This document shows positions 49,858 through 58,316 of a stretch of DNA of 64,000 nt, in pieces (position 1 is the stretch's first letter; every line of letters begins with the position of its first letter). Location of the stretch: NCBI GenBank assembly GCA_937910385.1, contig CALEPT010000221.1, forward strand, positions 12,668 to 76,667, in the 5' to 3' direction. Made by a program: the position numbers and the translations under genes. This DNA is from an uncultured Ruminococcus sp. (lineage in GTDB: Bacteria > Bacillota > Clostridia > Oscillospirales > Ruminococcaceae). The notes beneath the pieces were generated by a model that saw only the letters and a program-made list of their open reading frames with translations, made no database searches and was not told the DNA's origin.

Positions 49858-50455
49858 GGGAAGGCTTATAGTTTTTTCCGCACCATCAGGCTGCGGAAAG
49901 GGGACAATGCTTGCGGAAATATTGAAAAATGAGAGGTTTCGCTGCTCTGTTTCCGCAACAACAAGATCTCCGCGCGAGGGCGAACTCGACGGTATCAATT
50001 ACCACTTTCTGACACGCGAGGACTTTGAGCGGCATATTGCTGCGGGAGAGTTTCTTGAGTATGCTGAGTACTGTAAGAATTTCTACGGAACTCTTGTCAG
50101 TGAAGTTGACTCTTACCTCGAAAAGGGGATAAACGTGATCCTTGAGATCGAGGTTCAGGGCGCTATGAAGATAAAGCAAAAACGTCCGGATGCAATATTC
50201 GTATTTATAGCTCCGCCGTCGATAGGAGAGCTGACAAGACGGCTCAGAAAAAGAGGGACCGAATCTGACGAAGTCATTGCAGAAAGAGTCTCGCAGGCTG
50301 CCGGCGAGATAGCTATGGCAGAAAAATATGATTACGTTATAGTCAACGATGCCCTTGAGGACGCTGTAAGCGATTTTTTTGCAGTTATTCGCGCAGAAGA
50401 GCTTAAAGCGGTATGTTCGGGCGAAATTATAAATGAGGTGTTAAAAAATGCTTAG
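49844..50455 (+). CDS. gmk: Guanylate kinase
   Basis: This 203-residue kinase has the P-loop SAPSGCGKGTM at about residues 11-21, TTRSPREGELDGINYHFLT near 41-59 and EIEVQGAMKIKQKRPDAIFVFIAPPS near 101-126. It phosphorylates GMP to GDP. GGGAGG at 49833-49838 supports ATG 49844, which overlaps remA. It overlaps rpoZ by 8 nt at its end. Confidence 0.95.
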   Translation: MKMNKGRLIVFSAPSGCGKGTMLAEILKNERFRCSVSATTRSPREGELDGINYHFLTREDFERHIAAGEFLEYAEYCKNFYGTLVSEVDSYLEKGINVILEIEVQGAMKIKQKRPDAIFVFIAPPSIGELTRRLRKRGTESDEVIAERVSQAAGEIAMAEKYDYVIVNDALEDAVSDFFAVIRAEELKAVCSGEIINEVLKNA

Positions 50456-50657
50456 ACCAGCTGTAAATCAGATAATCACAAAGAATGAGAGCTGTTATTC
50501 TCTCGTTATAGGCGTTGCAAAACGCGCGAGAGAAATAACTGATGAGCTCTGTGAAAACAATCAGATACTGGAGGAAAAACCGGTAAAAACCGCTGTGGAG
50601 GAGCTTGCGAGCGGTAAGTGCAAGATCGTCAGCAGTTCGTCAAATCCTGCTGAATAA
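50448..50657 (+). CDS. rpoZ: RNA polymerase omega subunit
   Basis: This 69-residue subunit opens MLRPAVNQIITKNESCYSLVIGVAKRAREI and ends with EEKPVKTAVEELASGKC, the pattern of RpoZ. It stabilises the beta-prime subunit and affects ppGpp response. It overlaps gmk by 8 nt and priA by one nt, so translation is coupled. Confidence 0.9.
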   Translation: MLRPAVNQIITKNESCYSLVIGVAKRAREITDELCENNQILEEKPVKTAVEELASGKCKIVSSSSNPAE

Positions 50658-53104
50658 TGTCCCTTATTGCTCAGGTCGCTGTAAGCGGAACTGCCTATTC
50701 CTTCGATATGCTGTTCAGCTATGCCATTCCGGAACAGTTCGCGGGCAGAATAGCCTGCGGATGCCGTGTGTTGGTGCCGTTCGGAAAGGGAAATAAGCGC
50801 AGGATAGGTATTGTTATGAAGCTTGACGAGGAATACTCTGCCAAGCTTAAATCTCTTGTTTCGCTTGTGGACAACGAGCCTGTAATATCCGATGAGCTTC
50901 TAAGACTGGCACTTTACCTCCGGGAACAGACCTTCTGTACGTATTTTGATGCGGTAAAGACAATGCTGCCTCCCGGAATGAGTGTCAGGGTCAAAGAAAG
51001 CTTTCGCATAAGCAGCGCTGCACCTATCGAAGAGCTATCATCCGCTGCGGCGGAGCTTTTTGACGTTCTGTGCTGCGTTAAGGAGCCAAAGGAGCTCAAT
51101 GAGCTTCTGGAAAACTATATCATCGAAAACGGAAGAGCGCTTGTTGACGAGATGCTTGACAAGGGTGCACTCATCTCGGATAATGTTTTCAGGCAGACAG
51201 TCGGTGATGCTTCTGCAAAAATGCTGAGGCTCACCGATAAGTATCTTGGCTTCCCGGAGCTTTTTGAGCTTACTCCGAAGCAGAAAAAGGTTGCGGATTT
51301 TCTTGCCGAGAACGGAAGCGTTACGTCAAATGAAGCTGCATATATGTGCGGCGTTACATCTGCCGTTATAAAGCGTCTGGTAGCAAACGGAGCTGCTGAG
51401 GAATACAGCGTTGAGGTGCTGCGCGGTGTTGATGACGGCGTTCAGGAGCGTTGCGACCCTGAGAAAATAGTTCTTTCCCGGGAGCAGCAGAGTGTTCACG
51501 ATACCGTGCTTGCACAGCTTTTCGAGCATAAGCCTGCGGTTTTTCTGCTTCATGGTGTTACAGGAAGCGGCAAGACCTCTGTTTTTGAAAAGCTTATATG
51601 GGACACTGTGAAGCTCGGAAGACAGGCGATAATGCTTATCCCTGAAATTGGACTTACTCCACAGGTGCTTAGTCGGTTCAGGTCGCTTTTCGGAGAAAGA
51701 GTTGCCGTGATACACAGCGGACTCTCACTCGGTCAGCGGCTTGACGAATATAAAAGAATAAAACGAGGAGAAGCGGACATAGTCATAGGTACGAGAAGTG
51801 CCGTCTTTTCTCCTCTTTCCAATATCGGACTTATCATTATTGATGAGGAGGGAGAGCGTACTTATAAGTCTGAAAGCTCGCCAAGGTACTATACGCACGA
51901 TGTTGCAAAGCGCAGATGTGCGGAGCATGATGCTGTATTGCTGCTTGCTTCAGCTACGCCGTCTGTCGAAAGCTATTATCTCGCCGAAAAAGGTGTGTAC
52001 AGGCTCCTCATAATGAAGGAGCGTTATCGCAGCAGTCCGCTTCCTGACGTTAGTGTAGTGGATATGAACTTTGAGCGCGAGAATGGAAACAAGACCGAAT
52101 TCAGCAGAAAGCTTGCGGAAGAGATAAATCTGAATCTGAAAAACGGAGAGCAGACGATACTGCTTCTGAACAGGCGCGGTTACCATACTATTATAAGCTG
52201 CTGCGACTGCTATCAGCCGGTATACTGCCCTAATTGTTCTGTTCCACTGACCTATCACAAGAAAAATGACAAGCTGATGTGCCACTACTGCGGATATGTC
52301 AGCGAGCCTGTAAGAGCGTGTCCGGTTTGTGGCTCTGAACATCTGAAAAGTATGGGCTTCGGTACTCAACGACTCGAGGAGGAGCTTTCTGTTTACTTTC
52401 CTTCCGCGCGTATACTGCGCATGGACGCGGATACGACCTTTTCACGGTATTCCTACGAGAAGAGCTTCAATGCCTTCAGGCGCGGAGAATATGATATAAT
52501 GGTCGGCACTCAGATGATAGGCAAGGGACTGGATTTCCCCAATGTTACCCTTGTTGGCGTCCTTTCGGTGGACAAGGCGCTGTATGCGGGCGATTTTCGC
52601 AGCTATGAGAGAACGTTTTCGCTCATCACTCAGGTCGTTGGACGGGGCGGCAGGGGCGAAAGCGCAGGCAGGGCAGTCCTCCAGACATTCATTCCCGAGC
52701 ATTACGTGATGAATCTCGCGGCAGATCAGGATTATGAAGGATTTTACAGGGAGGAGATCGCCATAAGGCGTGCTATGATCTTTCCGCCGCTTTGCGATAT
52801 GTGTGTTTTCGGATTTTCGGGAAGTGATGATATAGCGGTACATAAGGCTGCTGATGCAGTGATCACTCTAATGGGCGAAAAGCTCAGGAAGCTTTCGCCT
52901 AAAACGCCTGTGCGGGTCCTCGGACCGGTGAGATGCTCATACGGGCGAATAAACGGGAAATTCCGCTACAGAATAATAATGAAATGCAAAAATAACGCCG
53001 AGATCAGAAGCTTTATAAGCGAGCTTCTTACGGATTCGGCTAAGATAAAAGAAATGAAGAATATAGCTCTATATGCCGATATGAACGGCGATGCAGGAGT
53101 ATGA
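50657..53104 (+). CDS. priA: Primosomal protein N' (replication restart helicase)
   Basis: This 815-residue helicase has an N-terminal 3'-end-binding domain, Walker A LHGVTGSGKTSVF near 300 and Walker B LIIIDEEGERTYKSES near 396. It also has eight zinc cysteines (CDCYQPVYCPNC near 520 and CHYCGYVSEPVRACPVCG near 545) and the GTQMIGKGLDFPNVTLVG motif near 620. The DEEH box of most PriA proteins reads DEEG here. It restarts stalled forks. It overlaps rpoZ by one nt. Confidence 0.93.
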   Translation: MSLIAQVAVSGTAYSFDMLFSYAIPEQFAGRIACGCRVLVPFGKGNKRRIGIVMKLDEEYSAKLKSLVSLVDNEPVISDELLRLALYLREQTFCTYFDAVKTMLPPGMSVRVKESFRISSAAPIEELSSAAAELFDVLCCVKEPKELNELLENYIIENGRALVDEMLDKGALISDNVFRQTVGDASAKMLRLTDKYLGFPELFELTPKQKKVADFLAENGSVTSNEAAYMCGVTSAVIKRLVANGAAEEYSVEVLRGVDDGVQERCDPEKIVLSREQQSVHDTVLAQLFEHKPAVFLLHGVTGSGKTSVFEKLIWDTVKLGRQAIMLIPEIGLTPQVLSRFRSLFGERVAVIHSGLSLGQRLDEYKRIKRGEADIVIGTRSAVFSPLSNIGLIIIDEEGERTYKSESSPRYYTHDVAKRRCAEHDAVLLLASATPSVESYYLAEKGVYRLLIMKERYRSSPLPDVSVVDMNFERENGNKTEFSRKLAEEINLNLKNGEQTILLLNRRGYHTIISCCDCYQPVYCPNCSVPLTYHKKNDKLMCHYCGYVSEPVRACPVCGSEHLKSMGFGTQRLEEELSVYFPSARILRMDADTTFSRYSYEKSFNAFRRGEYDIMVGTQMIGKGLDFPNVTLVGVLSVDKALYAGDFRSYERTFSLITQVVGRGGRGESAGRAVLQTFIPEHYVMNLAADQDYEGFYREEIAIRRAMIFPPLCDMCVFGFSGSDDIAVHKAADAVITLMGEKLRKLSPKTPVRVLGPVRCSYGRINGKFRYRIIMKCKNNAEIRSFISELLTDSAKIKEMKNIALYADMNGDAGV

Positions 53105-53130
53105 CAAAATGTTGAAAGGATATGATCGGA

Positions 53131-53592
53131 ATGGCACTTAGAAAAATTCTTACTGATAAGGACGAAATGCTTCACAAGGTCTGCAAGCCTGTTGATAAAT
53201 TTGACGAAAAGCTTGCTACGCTCCTTGACGATATGCACGAGACTCTTGACAAGGCACAGGGACTCGGACTTGCAGCTCCGCAGATAGGGGTGTGCAGAAG
53301 AATTTTCATCATGCACCTTGAGGAGGGCAGCATAGAGGCGATAAACCCCGAGGTCACAAAAAAAGAGGGAAGCCAGCGGGTTGCCGAGGGCTGCCTTTCG
53401 TGTCCTAACATCTGGGGCTATGTGACAAGACCTATGAGCTGTCATCTGAAGGCTCAGGACAGGCACGGAAACTGGTTTGAGCGCGATCTTACCGAGCTCG
53501 GCGCACAGTGTACCTGTCATGAGAACGATCATCTCGATGGTCATGTGTTTACCGAGATAGTGGAGGAATTTTTCGTACCCGAGGAGGAATGA
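53131..53592 (+). CDS. def: Peptide deformylase
   Basis: This 153-residue metalloenzyme has motif 1 GLGLAAPQIGV near 44, motif 2 EGCLSCPNIWG near 90 with the metal Cys, and motif 3 CHENDHLDGHVF near 132. It removes the N-formyl group from nascent proteins and pairs with fmt. I use ATG 53131 (MALRKILTDKDEMLHKVC) since AAAGGA is 10 nt upstream; ATG 53122 is an alternative. It overlaps nothing and is 2 nt before fmt. Confidence 0.95.
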   Translation: MALRKILTDKDEMLHKVCKPVDKFDEKLATLLDDMHETLDKAQGLGLAAPQIGVCRRIFIMHLEEGSIEAINPEVTKKEGSQRVAEGCLSCPNIWGYVTRPMSCHLKAQDRHGNWFERDLTELGAQCTCHENDHLDGHVFTEIVEEFFVPEEE

Positions 53593-53594
53593 CG

Positions 53595-54524
53595 ATGAAG
53601 ATAGTTTTCATGGGAACTCCCGAATTTGCCGTGCCATGCCTGAGATCTCTCGCGGAGAGTATGCACGAGGTCGCGGCAGTATTCACGCAGCCCGACAAGC
53701 CCAAGGGCAGAGGATACAAACTGATACCTACGCCCGTCAAGGCAGCGGCACAGGAGTATGGGATACCGGTTTATCAGCCGGCTTCGTTGAAAAAGGACGA
53801 TGACGCGGTGGAGACAATGCGAATCTTGAACGATATTGCTCCCGAACTTATAGTTGTTACTGCATACGGTAAGATACTCCCGAAGGAGATACTGGAGCTG
53901 CCGAAGTACGGCTGCATAAATATCCATGCTTCGCTCCTGCCAAAGTACAGGGGAGCAGCTCCGATAAACTGGGTTCTGCTTAATGGAGAGACCGAAACAG
54001 GAGTCACCTCTCAGCAGATGAACGAGGGACTCGATACGGGTGATATTTTAGTAAAACAAAGTGCTCCTATCGGCGAAAATGAGACTTATTCACAGCTTTA
54101 TGGCAGGCTTTCCACCATGGGAGCACAAGTGCTCATGCAGACGATTGAAGCAGTCGAAAGCGGCAGCCTCAAGCCGGAAAAGCAGGACGATTCCCTTAGC
54201 TGTTACTCCCCGATGATAACAAAGGACATGAGCGCGCTTGATTTCTCGAAAACCGCCCGCGAGGTACACAATACTATACGCGGAGTTACCGGCTTCACAA
54301 CGCTGGGAGGAAAGCGCCTGAAGATCTTTGCTTCGGAAATTTCGGACAAAATTGTTCCCGGAGCAAAAAATGGTGAGATAGTCGATACCGGGAGCTTCGC
54401 AGTAAAGTGCGGAGACGGTCGCGCTGTCATCTTCCGCGAGGTACAGCCCGAGGGCAAAAAACGTATGAAAACTGAGGACTTTCTCAGGGGAAATAAGCTT
54501 ACAAAAGGCGATATACTTGGATAA
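53595..54524 (+). CDS. fmt: Methionyl-tRNA formyltransferase
   Basis: This 309-residue enzyme has KIVFMGTPEFAVPCLRSL at the start, VTAYGKILPKEILELPKYGCINIHASLLPKYRGAAPINW near 90-130 (with the catalytic Asn-His-Ser-type loop) and the C-terminal OB fold HNTIRGVTGFTTLGGKRLK near 220. It formylates Met-tRNA(fMet). AGGAGG at 53582-53587 is 7 nt before ATG 53595, so this second ATG is preferred over 53589. Confidence 0.96.
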   Translation: MKIVFMGTPEFAVPCLRSLAESMHEVAAVFTQPDKPKGRGYKLIPTPVKAAAQEYGIPVYQPASLKKDDDAVETMRILNDIAPELIVVTAYGKILPKEILELPKYGCINIHASLLPKYRGAAPINWVLLNGETETGVTSQQMNEGLDTGDILVKQSAPIGENETYSQLYGRLSTMGAQVLMQTIEAVESGSLKPEKQDDSLSCYSPMITKDMSALDFSKTAREVHNTIRGVTGFTTLGGKRLKIFASEISDKIVPGAKNGEIVDTGSFAVKCGDGRAVIFREVQPEGKKRMKTEDFLRGNKLTKGDILG

Positions 54525-54538
54525 GGAGGTTTATATCC

Positions 54539-55210
54539 GTGTTGCTGATCTTTCTTTTAATGCTCATTCTGCCGATAATAGCGCAGATCAACGTTACTTC
54601 CACATTCAATAAATATCAGAAGGTGCGCAGCTCGAGAGGAATTACTGCCGATCAGATCGCAAGGCAGATACTCGACAGCAACGGTCTTTACTATGTCCGC
54701 ATAGAGCACATCAGCGGAAATCTGACCGACCATTACGATCCCGCGGCTAACGTCGTGAGACTTTCGGATTCGACCTACGGCAAAAGTTCGGTCGCAGCTA
54801 TAGGTGTTGCGGCGCATGAATGCGGACACGTTTGTCAGCACGCAGAGAATTATGGACCTATCCTTCTGAGGAGCAAACTGGTCCCGGTAACTAATTTCTG
54901 CTCCAGAATATGGTATTTTCTTTTCCTTATCGGACTGCTGCTCAGTCAGCTGACGATAGGAACTTCGCTCATATATGCTTCAATAATCATGTTTGCGGCA
55001 GTAGTGATTTTTCAGCTCGTTACGCTCCCTGTCGAGTTCGATGCGAGCAGCCGTGCTCTCAAAACACTTGAAAGCAATTCGCTGCTTGAGGCGAGTGAGA
55101 TCCCACAGGCAAGAAAGGTTCTGAAGGCAGCGGCTCTGACCTATGTAACGAGCCTTGTGGTATCGCTTTTGCAGCTTTTCAGACTGCTTGCTGCTGCGAG
55201 GAGAAGATGA
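54539..55210 (+). CDS. Membrane-bound neutral zinc metallopeptidase (YugP type)
   Basis: This 223-residue protein has an N-terminal membrane helix, the zinc motif AAIGVAAHECGHVCQHAENYGPILLRS near 84-110 (HExxH) and two to three C-terminal helices, ending with VTLPVEFDASSRALKTLES, the last zinc ligand region. It matches the Zn_peptidase_2 family seen beside fmt and rsmB in Firmicutes. It starts with GTG 54539, with AAGGAGG 9 nt upstream. Physiological substrate is unknown. It overlaps rsmB by 4 nt. Confidence 0.88.
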   Translation: MLLIFLLMLILPIIAQINVTSTFNKYQKVRSSRGITADQIARQILDSNGLYYVRIEHISGNLTDHYDPAANVVRLSDSTYGKSSVAAIGVAAHECGHVCQHAENYGPILLRSKLVPVTNFCSRIWYFLFLIGLLLSQLTIGTSLIYASIIMFAAVVIFQLVTLPVEFDASSRALKTLESNSLLEASEIPQARKVLKAAALTYVTSLVVSLLQLFRLLAAARRR

Positions 55211-56508
55211 CTTCGCCGCGATATCTTGCCGTTGAGCTGCTGAACAAGACGTTTAAAGCCGGAGGATATTCAAATATACAGCTCAACAGCGCTCTGAGCT
55301 CATCTGATATGGACGAGCGCGATAAGAAGCTCTGCACGGCGATATACTACGGAGTAATCGAGCGGAAAATAACCCTCGACTGTGTGGTATCGGGGCTTTC
55401 ATCGCGTCCCATAGAAAAGCTCGACGATGTGATCCTGAATATCCTGCGCTGTGGGATTTATCAGATAATGTATATGGACAATATCCCCGACAGCGCGGCG
55501 GTAAGCGAGAGCGTTGCTCTTGCAAAGAAGTTCCGAAAAATAAGCGCCGCAGGTATGGTAAATGCAATTCTGCGCAGCTTTATCCGCAGCGAAAAAAAAT
55601 TTCCTTGTCCAAAGGACGACCTCGGGGCGGCTTCGGTACGGTACTCCGCACCGACGGAGCTTATTGAGAGCCTCATTGCCGATTACGGCAGGGAATCTGC
55701 TTTTGGGCATCTTGAGTATTCCCTTCAAGCACCTGAGATGTATATCCGCAGAAATCAGCTCAGATGCACCGAGGAGGAGCTTGTTTCCGCACTCGGCAGG
55801 ACGGGCATTGTCCCGACTGCGCTTGACGGCTGCTATAGGGCGGAGGACGGTGCTGTCATAAATACAGAGGCGTTCCGCAGGGGATTTTTCCACGTGCAGG
55901 ATATGTCCTCGCAGCTTTGCTGCCATGCCCTTGCACCTGCGGGAAATGACCTTGTGCTCGACATCTGCGCTGCGCCCGGAGGAAAGACCTTCACTATGGC
56001 AGAGCTCATGAACGGCAACGGGCAGATATACGCCTTCGACCTCCATCAAAAGCGCGTGAAGCTCATCATGGAAGGAGCTCAGAGACTTGGTCTGACAAAC
56101 ATAACAGCTGCGGTGGGAGATGCTTCAAGATACAACGCGGAGCTTCCGCAGTTCACGAAGATACTCTGCGATGTACCTTGCTCGGGGATCGGTGTTATCG
56201 CCCGAAAGCCTGAGATAAAGTACAAGAGCCTTTCGGAATTTGCCGGGCTTCCCGATATTCAGTACAGGATAGCGGAGAATGCCTTGAGATATCTTGCTCC
56301 GGGCGGAGAGATGGTCTATTCGACCTGTACTCTGCGCAAAGCTGAGAACGACGAGGTCGTGGACAGACTTCTTTCGGAGAATCCCGGGCTCGAACCATGT
56401 GAACTGCCGGAGCTGCCGAGCGTTGAACGCGGCAGCAGAGCTACGCTTTTCCCGGGAAGCGGCTCAGGCGACGGCTTCTTTATTGCAAAATTCAGAAAAT
56501 CGGAATGA
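55207..56508 (+). CDS. rsmB: 16S rRNA (cytosine-967 C5)-methyltransferase
   Basis: This 433-residue enzyme has an N-terminal NusB-like RNA-binding domain (residues 1-130) and a Rossmann methyltransferase with DICAAPGGKTFTMAELM near 255, CDVPCSGIGVIARKPEIKY near 320 and YSTCTLRKAEN near 375, the two catalytic cysteines. It methylates C967 of 16S rRNA. It overlaps the peptidase by 4 nt and rlmN by 4 nt. Confidence 0.95.
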   Translation: MTSPRYLAVELLNKTFKAGGYSNIQLNSALSSSDMDERDKKLCTAIYYGVIERKITLDCVVSGLSSRPIEKLDDVILNILRCGIYQIMYMDNIPDSAAVSESVALAKKFRKISAAGMVNAILRSFIRSEKKFPCPKDDLGAASVRYSAPTELIESLIADYGRESAFGHLEYSLQAPEMYIRRNQLRCTEEELVSALGRTGIVPTALDGCYRAEDGAVINTEAFRRGFFHVQDMSSQLCCHALAPAGNDLVLDICAAPGGKTFTMAELMNGNGQIYAFDLHQKRVKLIMEGAQRLGLTNITAAVGDASRYNAELPQFTKILCDVPCSGIGVIARKPEIKYKSLSEFAGLPDIQYRIAENALRYLAPGGEMVYSTCTLRKAENDEVVDRLLSENPGLEPCELPELPSVERGSRATLFPGSGSGDGFFIAKFRKSE

Positions 56509-57578
56509 GCGGTGATACGTTGGAAAAAATCGACATTCTAAGCCTTACTCTCGACGAGCTCGAACAGATAATTGTCGGCATGGACGAGAAGAAATTCAGG
56601 GCAAAGCAGATATTTCAATGGCTCCATGTGAAAAGGGTCTTTGATTTTGAGAAAATGACTGATATATCTGCCCAATTGCGTTTGCACCTGAATAAAATTT
56701 TTTGTGTAAATGGACTATTTGTGCAGAAAAAGCTTGAATCCTCTATAGATAATACTGTAAAATATCTATATAGGCTCTCAGACGGCAATTTCGTCGAGAC
56801 CGTTTTAATGGAATACAGCTACGGCTACAGCATTTGTGTTTCCACTCAGGTGGGGTGCAAAATGGGCTGCCGTTTTTGTGCGTCCGCCATTGCGGGGTAC
56901 GTCAGAGACCTTGCTCCCTCGGAGATACTTATGCAGATATATGAGGCGGAGAAAGATGCGGGAGTGAGAGTTTCGGGCGTGGTACTCATGGGGATAGGCG
57001 AGCCGCTTGACAACTTCGATAACGTTATAAAGTTCCTTTCACTGCTGTCTCATAAGGACGGGAACAACCTCAGTCTGCGGCACGTTTCGCTTTCGACCTG
57101 CGGCATTGTTCCGAAGATATATGAGCTGGCTGACATGAAGCTCCAGCTGACACTTTCGGTTTCGCTGCATTGTGCGGATAACAAAGGAAGGTCCGAAATA
57201 ATGCCCGTCAACCGTGTTTATGATATAGATGAGCTTATAAAGGCGTGCAGATATTATATAGAGCACACGGGGCGGCGGATAACCTTTGAGTATGCCGTTA
57301 TTGATGATGTGAACTCGTCGGCGAAGGACGCCGACAGGCTGGCAGCTCTCCTGCGAGGGATAAACTGCCATGTTAACCTTATTCCTGTGAATAAGGTCAA
57401 GGAAAGAAGCTATCATACGTCCCGCTCGGCGGCTGCGGCATTCGCGGATCAGCTCGCTAAACGGGGTATAAATGCGACCGTGAGGAGGACTCTCGGAAGC
57501 GATATAGAGGCGGCGTGCGGACAGCTTCGGCGCGACGCTGACAGTCATAATAAGATCAAAGGAGGTGCGGAAGCTTGA
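56505..57578 (+). CDS. rlmN: 23S rRNA/tRNA adenine-C2 methyltransferase (radical SAM)
   Basis: This 357-residue enzyme has the radical SAM cluster QVGCKMGCRFCASAIAGYVRDL (CxxxCxxC) near residue 117, GVVLMGIGEPLDN near 158, and the second catalytic Cys in EAACGQLRRD near 345. It methylates A2503 in 23S rRNA and A37 in some tRNAs. It overlaps rsmB and the phosphatase gene by 4 nt each. Confidence 0.95.
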   Translation: MSGDTLEKIDILSLTLDELEQIIVGMDEKKFRAKQIFQWLHVKRVFDFEKMTDISAQLRLHLNKIFCVNGLFVQKKLESSIDNTVKYLYRLSDGNFVETVLMEYSYGYSICVSTQVGCKMGCRFCASAIAGYVRDLAPSEILMQIYEAEKDAGVRVSGVVLMGIGEPLDNFDNVIKFLSLLSHKDGNNLSLRHVSLSTCGIVPKIYELADMKLQLTLSVSLHCADNKGRSEIMPVNRVYDIDELIKACRYYIEHTGRRITFEYAVIDDVNSSAKDADRLAALLRGINCHVNLIPVNKVKERSYHTSRSAAAAFADQLAKRGINATVRRTLGSDIEAACGQLRRDADSHNKIKGGAEA

Positions 57579-58300
57579 GATACCGATTCGGGACCGATAT
57601 CGGACTAAAGCGTGAGGAAAATCAGGACGCTGTAAGGTGCGAATATTTCGGGCATAATATACTTGCCGTCGTCTGCGACGGAATGGGCGGCGAGCGCGCA
57701 GGCAAGGAAGCCAGTACGATAGCAATAGAAGAATTCTTTCAGCGGTTTTCAGCTGACTATAAGGAAAGTCTGGACGATGATGAGATCCGTAAGCTTCTGA
57801 TATCTTCTGTTTCTGCAGCAAATTCGGTAATATACACAAGGGCAAGAATGGATTTCAAGAACTTCGGCATGGGTACCACGTGCGTTGCTGCATTTGTCAA
57901 CGACAAGACTGCATTTATTGCAAATGTCGGCGACAGCAGAGCTTATCTCATTACGGACAAGAAGCTCGTGAAGGTGACTACCGATCACAATGTCGCTTCA
58001 CTGTTGTTTGAACAGGGTAAGATAACCGAGGAAGAGGTCGAAAACCACCCCCAGAAGCATATGCTGGTGCGTGCGGTGGGAGTTGAAAAAACTGTCCTTA
58101 CGGATACGTTCCTGCTTGATTATGATGATAAAATCAGTCTGCTGCTGTGCTCCGACGGATTGTCGGGCTATTGCAGCGATGATGAAATATATGACGTCAT
58201 TCTGAGTTCACCCTTTGATGACGTCGCAGATAAACTCATAGAATTAGCTCTGAGCAAGGGCGGCCGTGATAATGTTACAGTTGCGGTAATTTCTGACTGA
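57575..58300 (+). CDS. prpC: PP2C-type Ser/Thr protein phosphatase
   Basis: This 241-residue phosphatase has all PPM motifs: GTDIGLKREENQDAV near 6-20, VVCDGMGGERAGKEAS near 33-48, VGDSRAYLI near 115, LLCSDGLSGY near 190 and GGRDNVTVAVIS at the end. It dephosphorylates targets of the PASTA kinase that follows. It starts with TTG 57575, overlapping the rlmN stop; GGAGGTG lies 7 nt upstream. The phosphatase-kinase-rsgA-thiN order is the Bacillus prpC-prkC-rsgA order. Confidence 0.95.
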   Translation: MRYRFGTDIGLKREENQDAVRCEYFGHNILAVVCDGMGGERAGKEASTIAIEEFFQRFSADYKESLDDDEIRKLLISSVSAANSVIYTRARMDFKNFGMGTTCVAAFVNDKTAFIANVGDSRAYLITDKKLVKVTTDHNVASLLFEQGKITEEEVENHPQKHMLVRAVGVEKTVLTDTFLLDYDDKISLLLCSDGLSGYCSDDEIYDVILSSPFDDVADKLIELALSKGGRDNVTVAVISD

Positions 58301-58316
58301 CATGGGAGGAAAGGAA

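Noticed and set aside
57039..57845. 268-residue frame antisense to rlmN and prpC
   Set aside because: It is a shadow of two well-supported genes with no recognisable domains.
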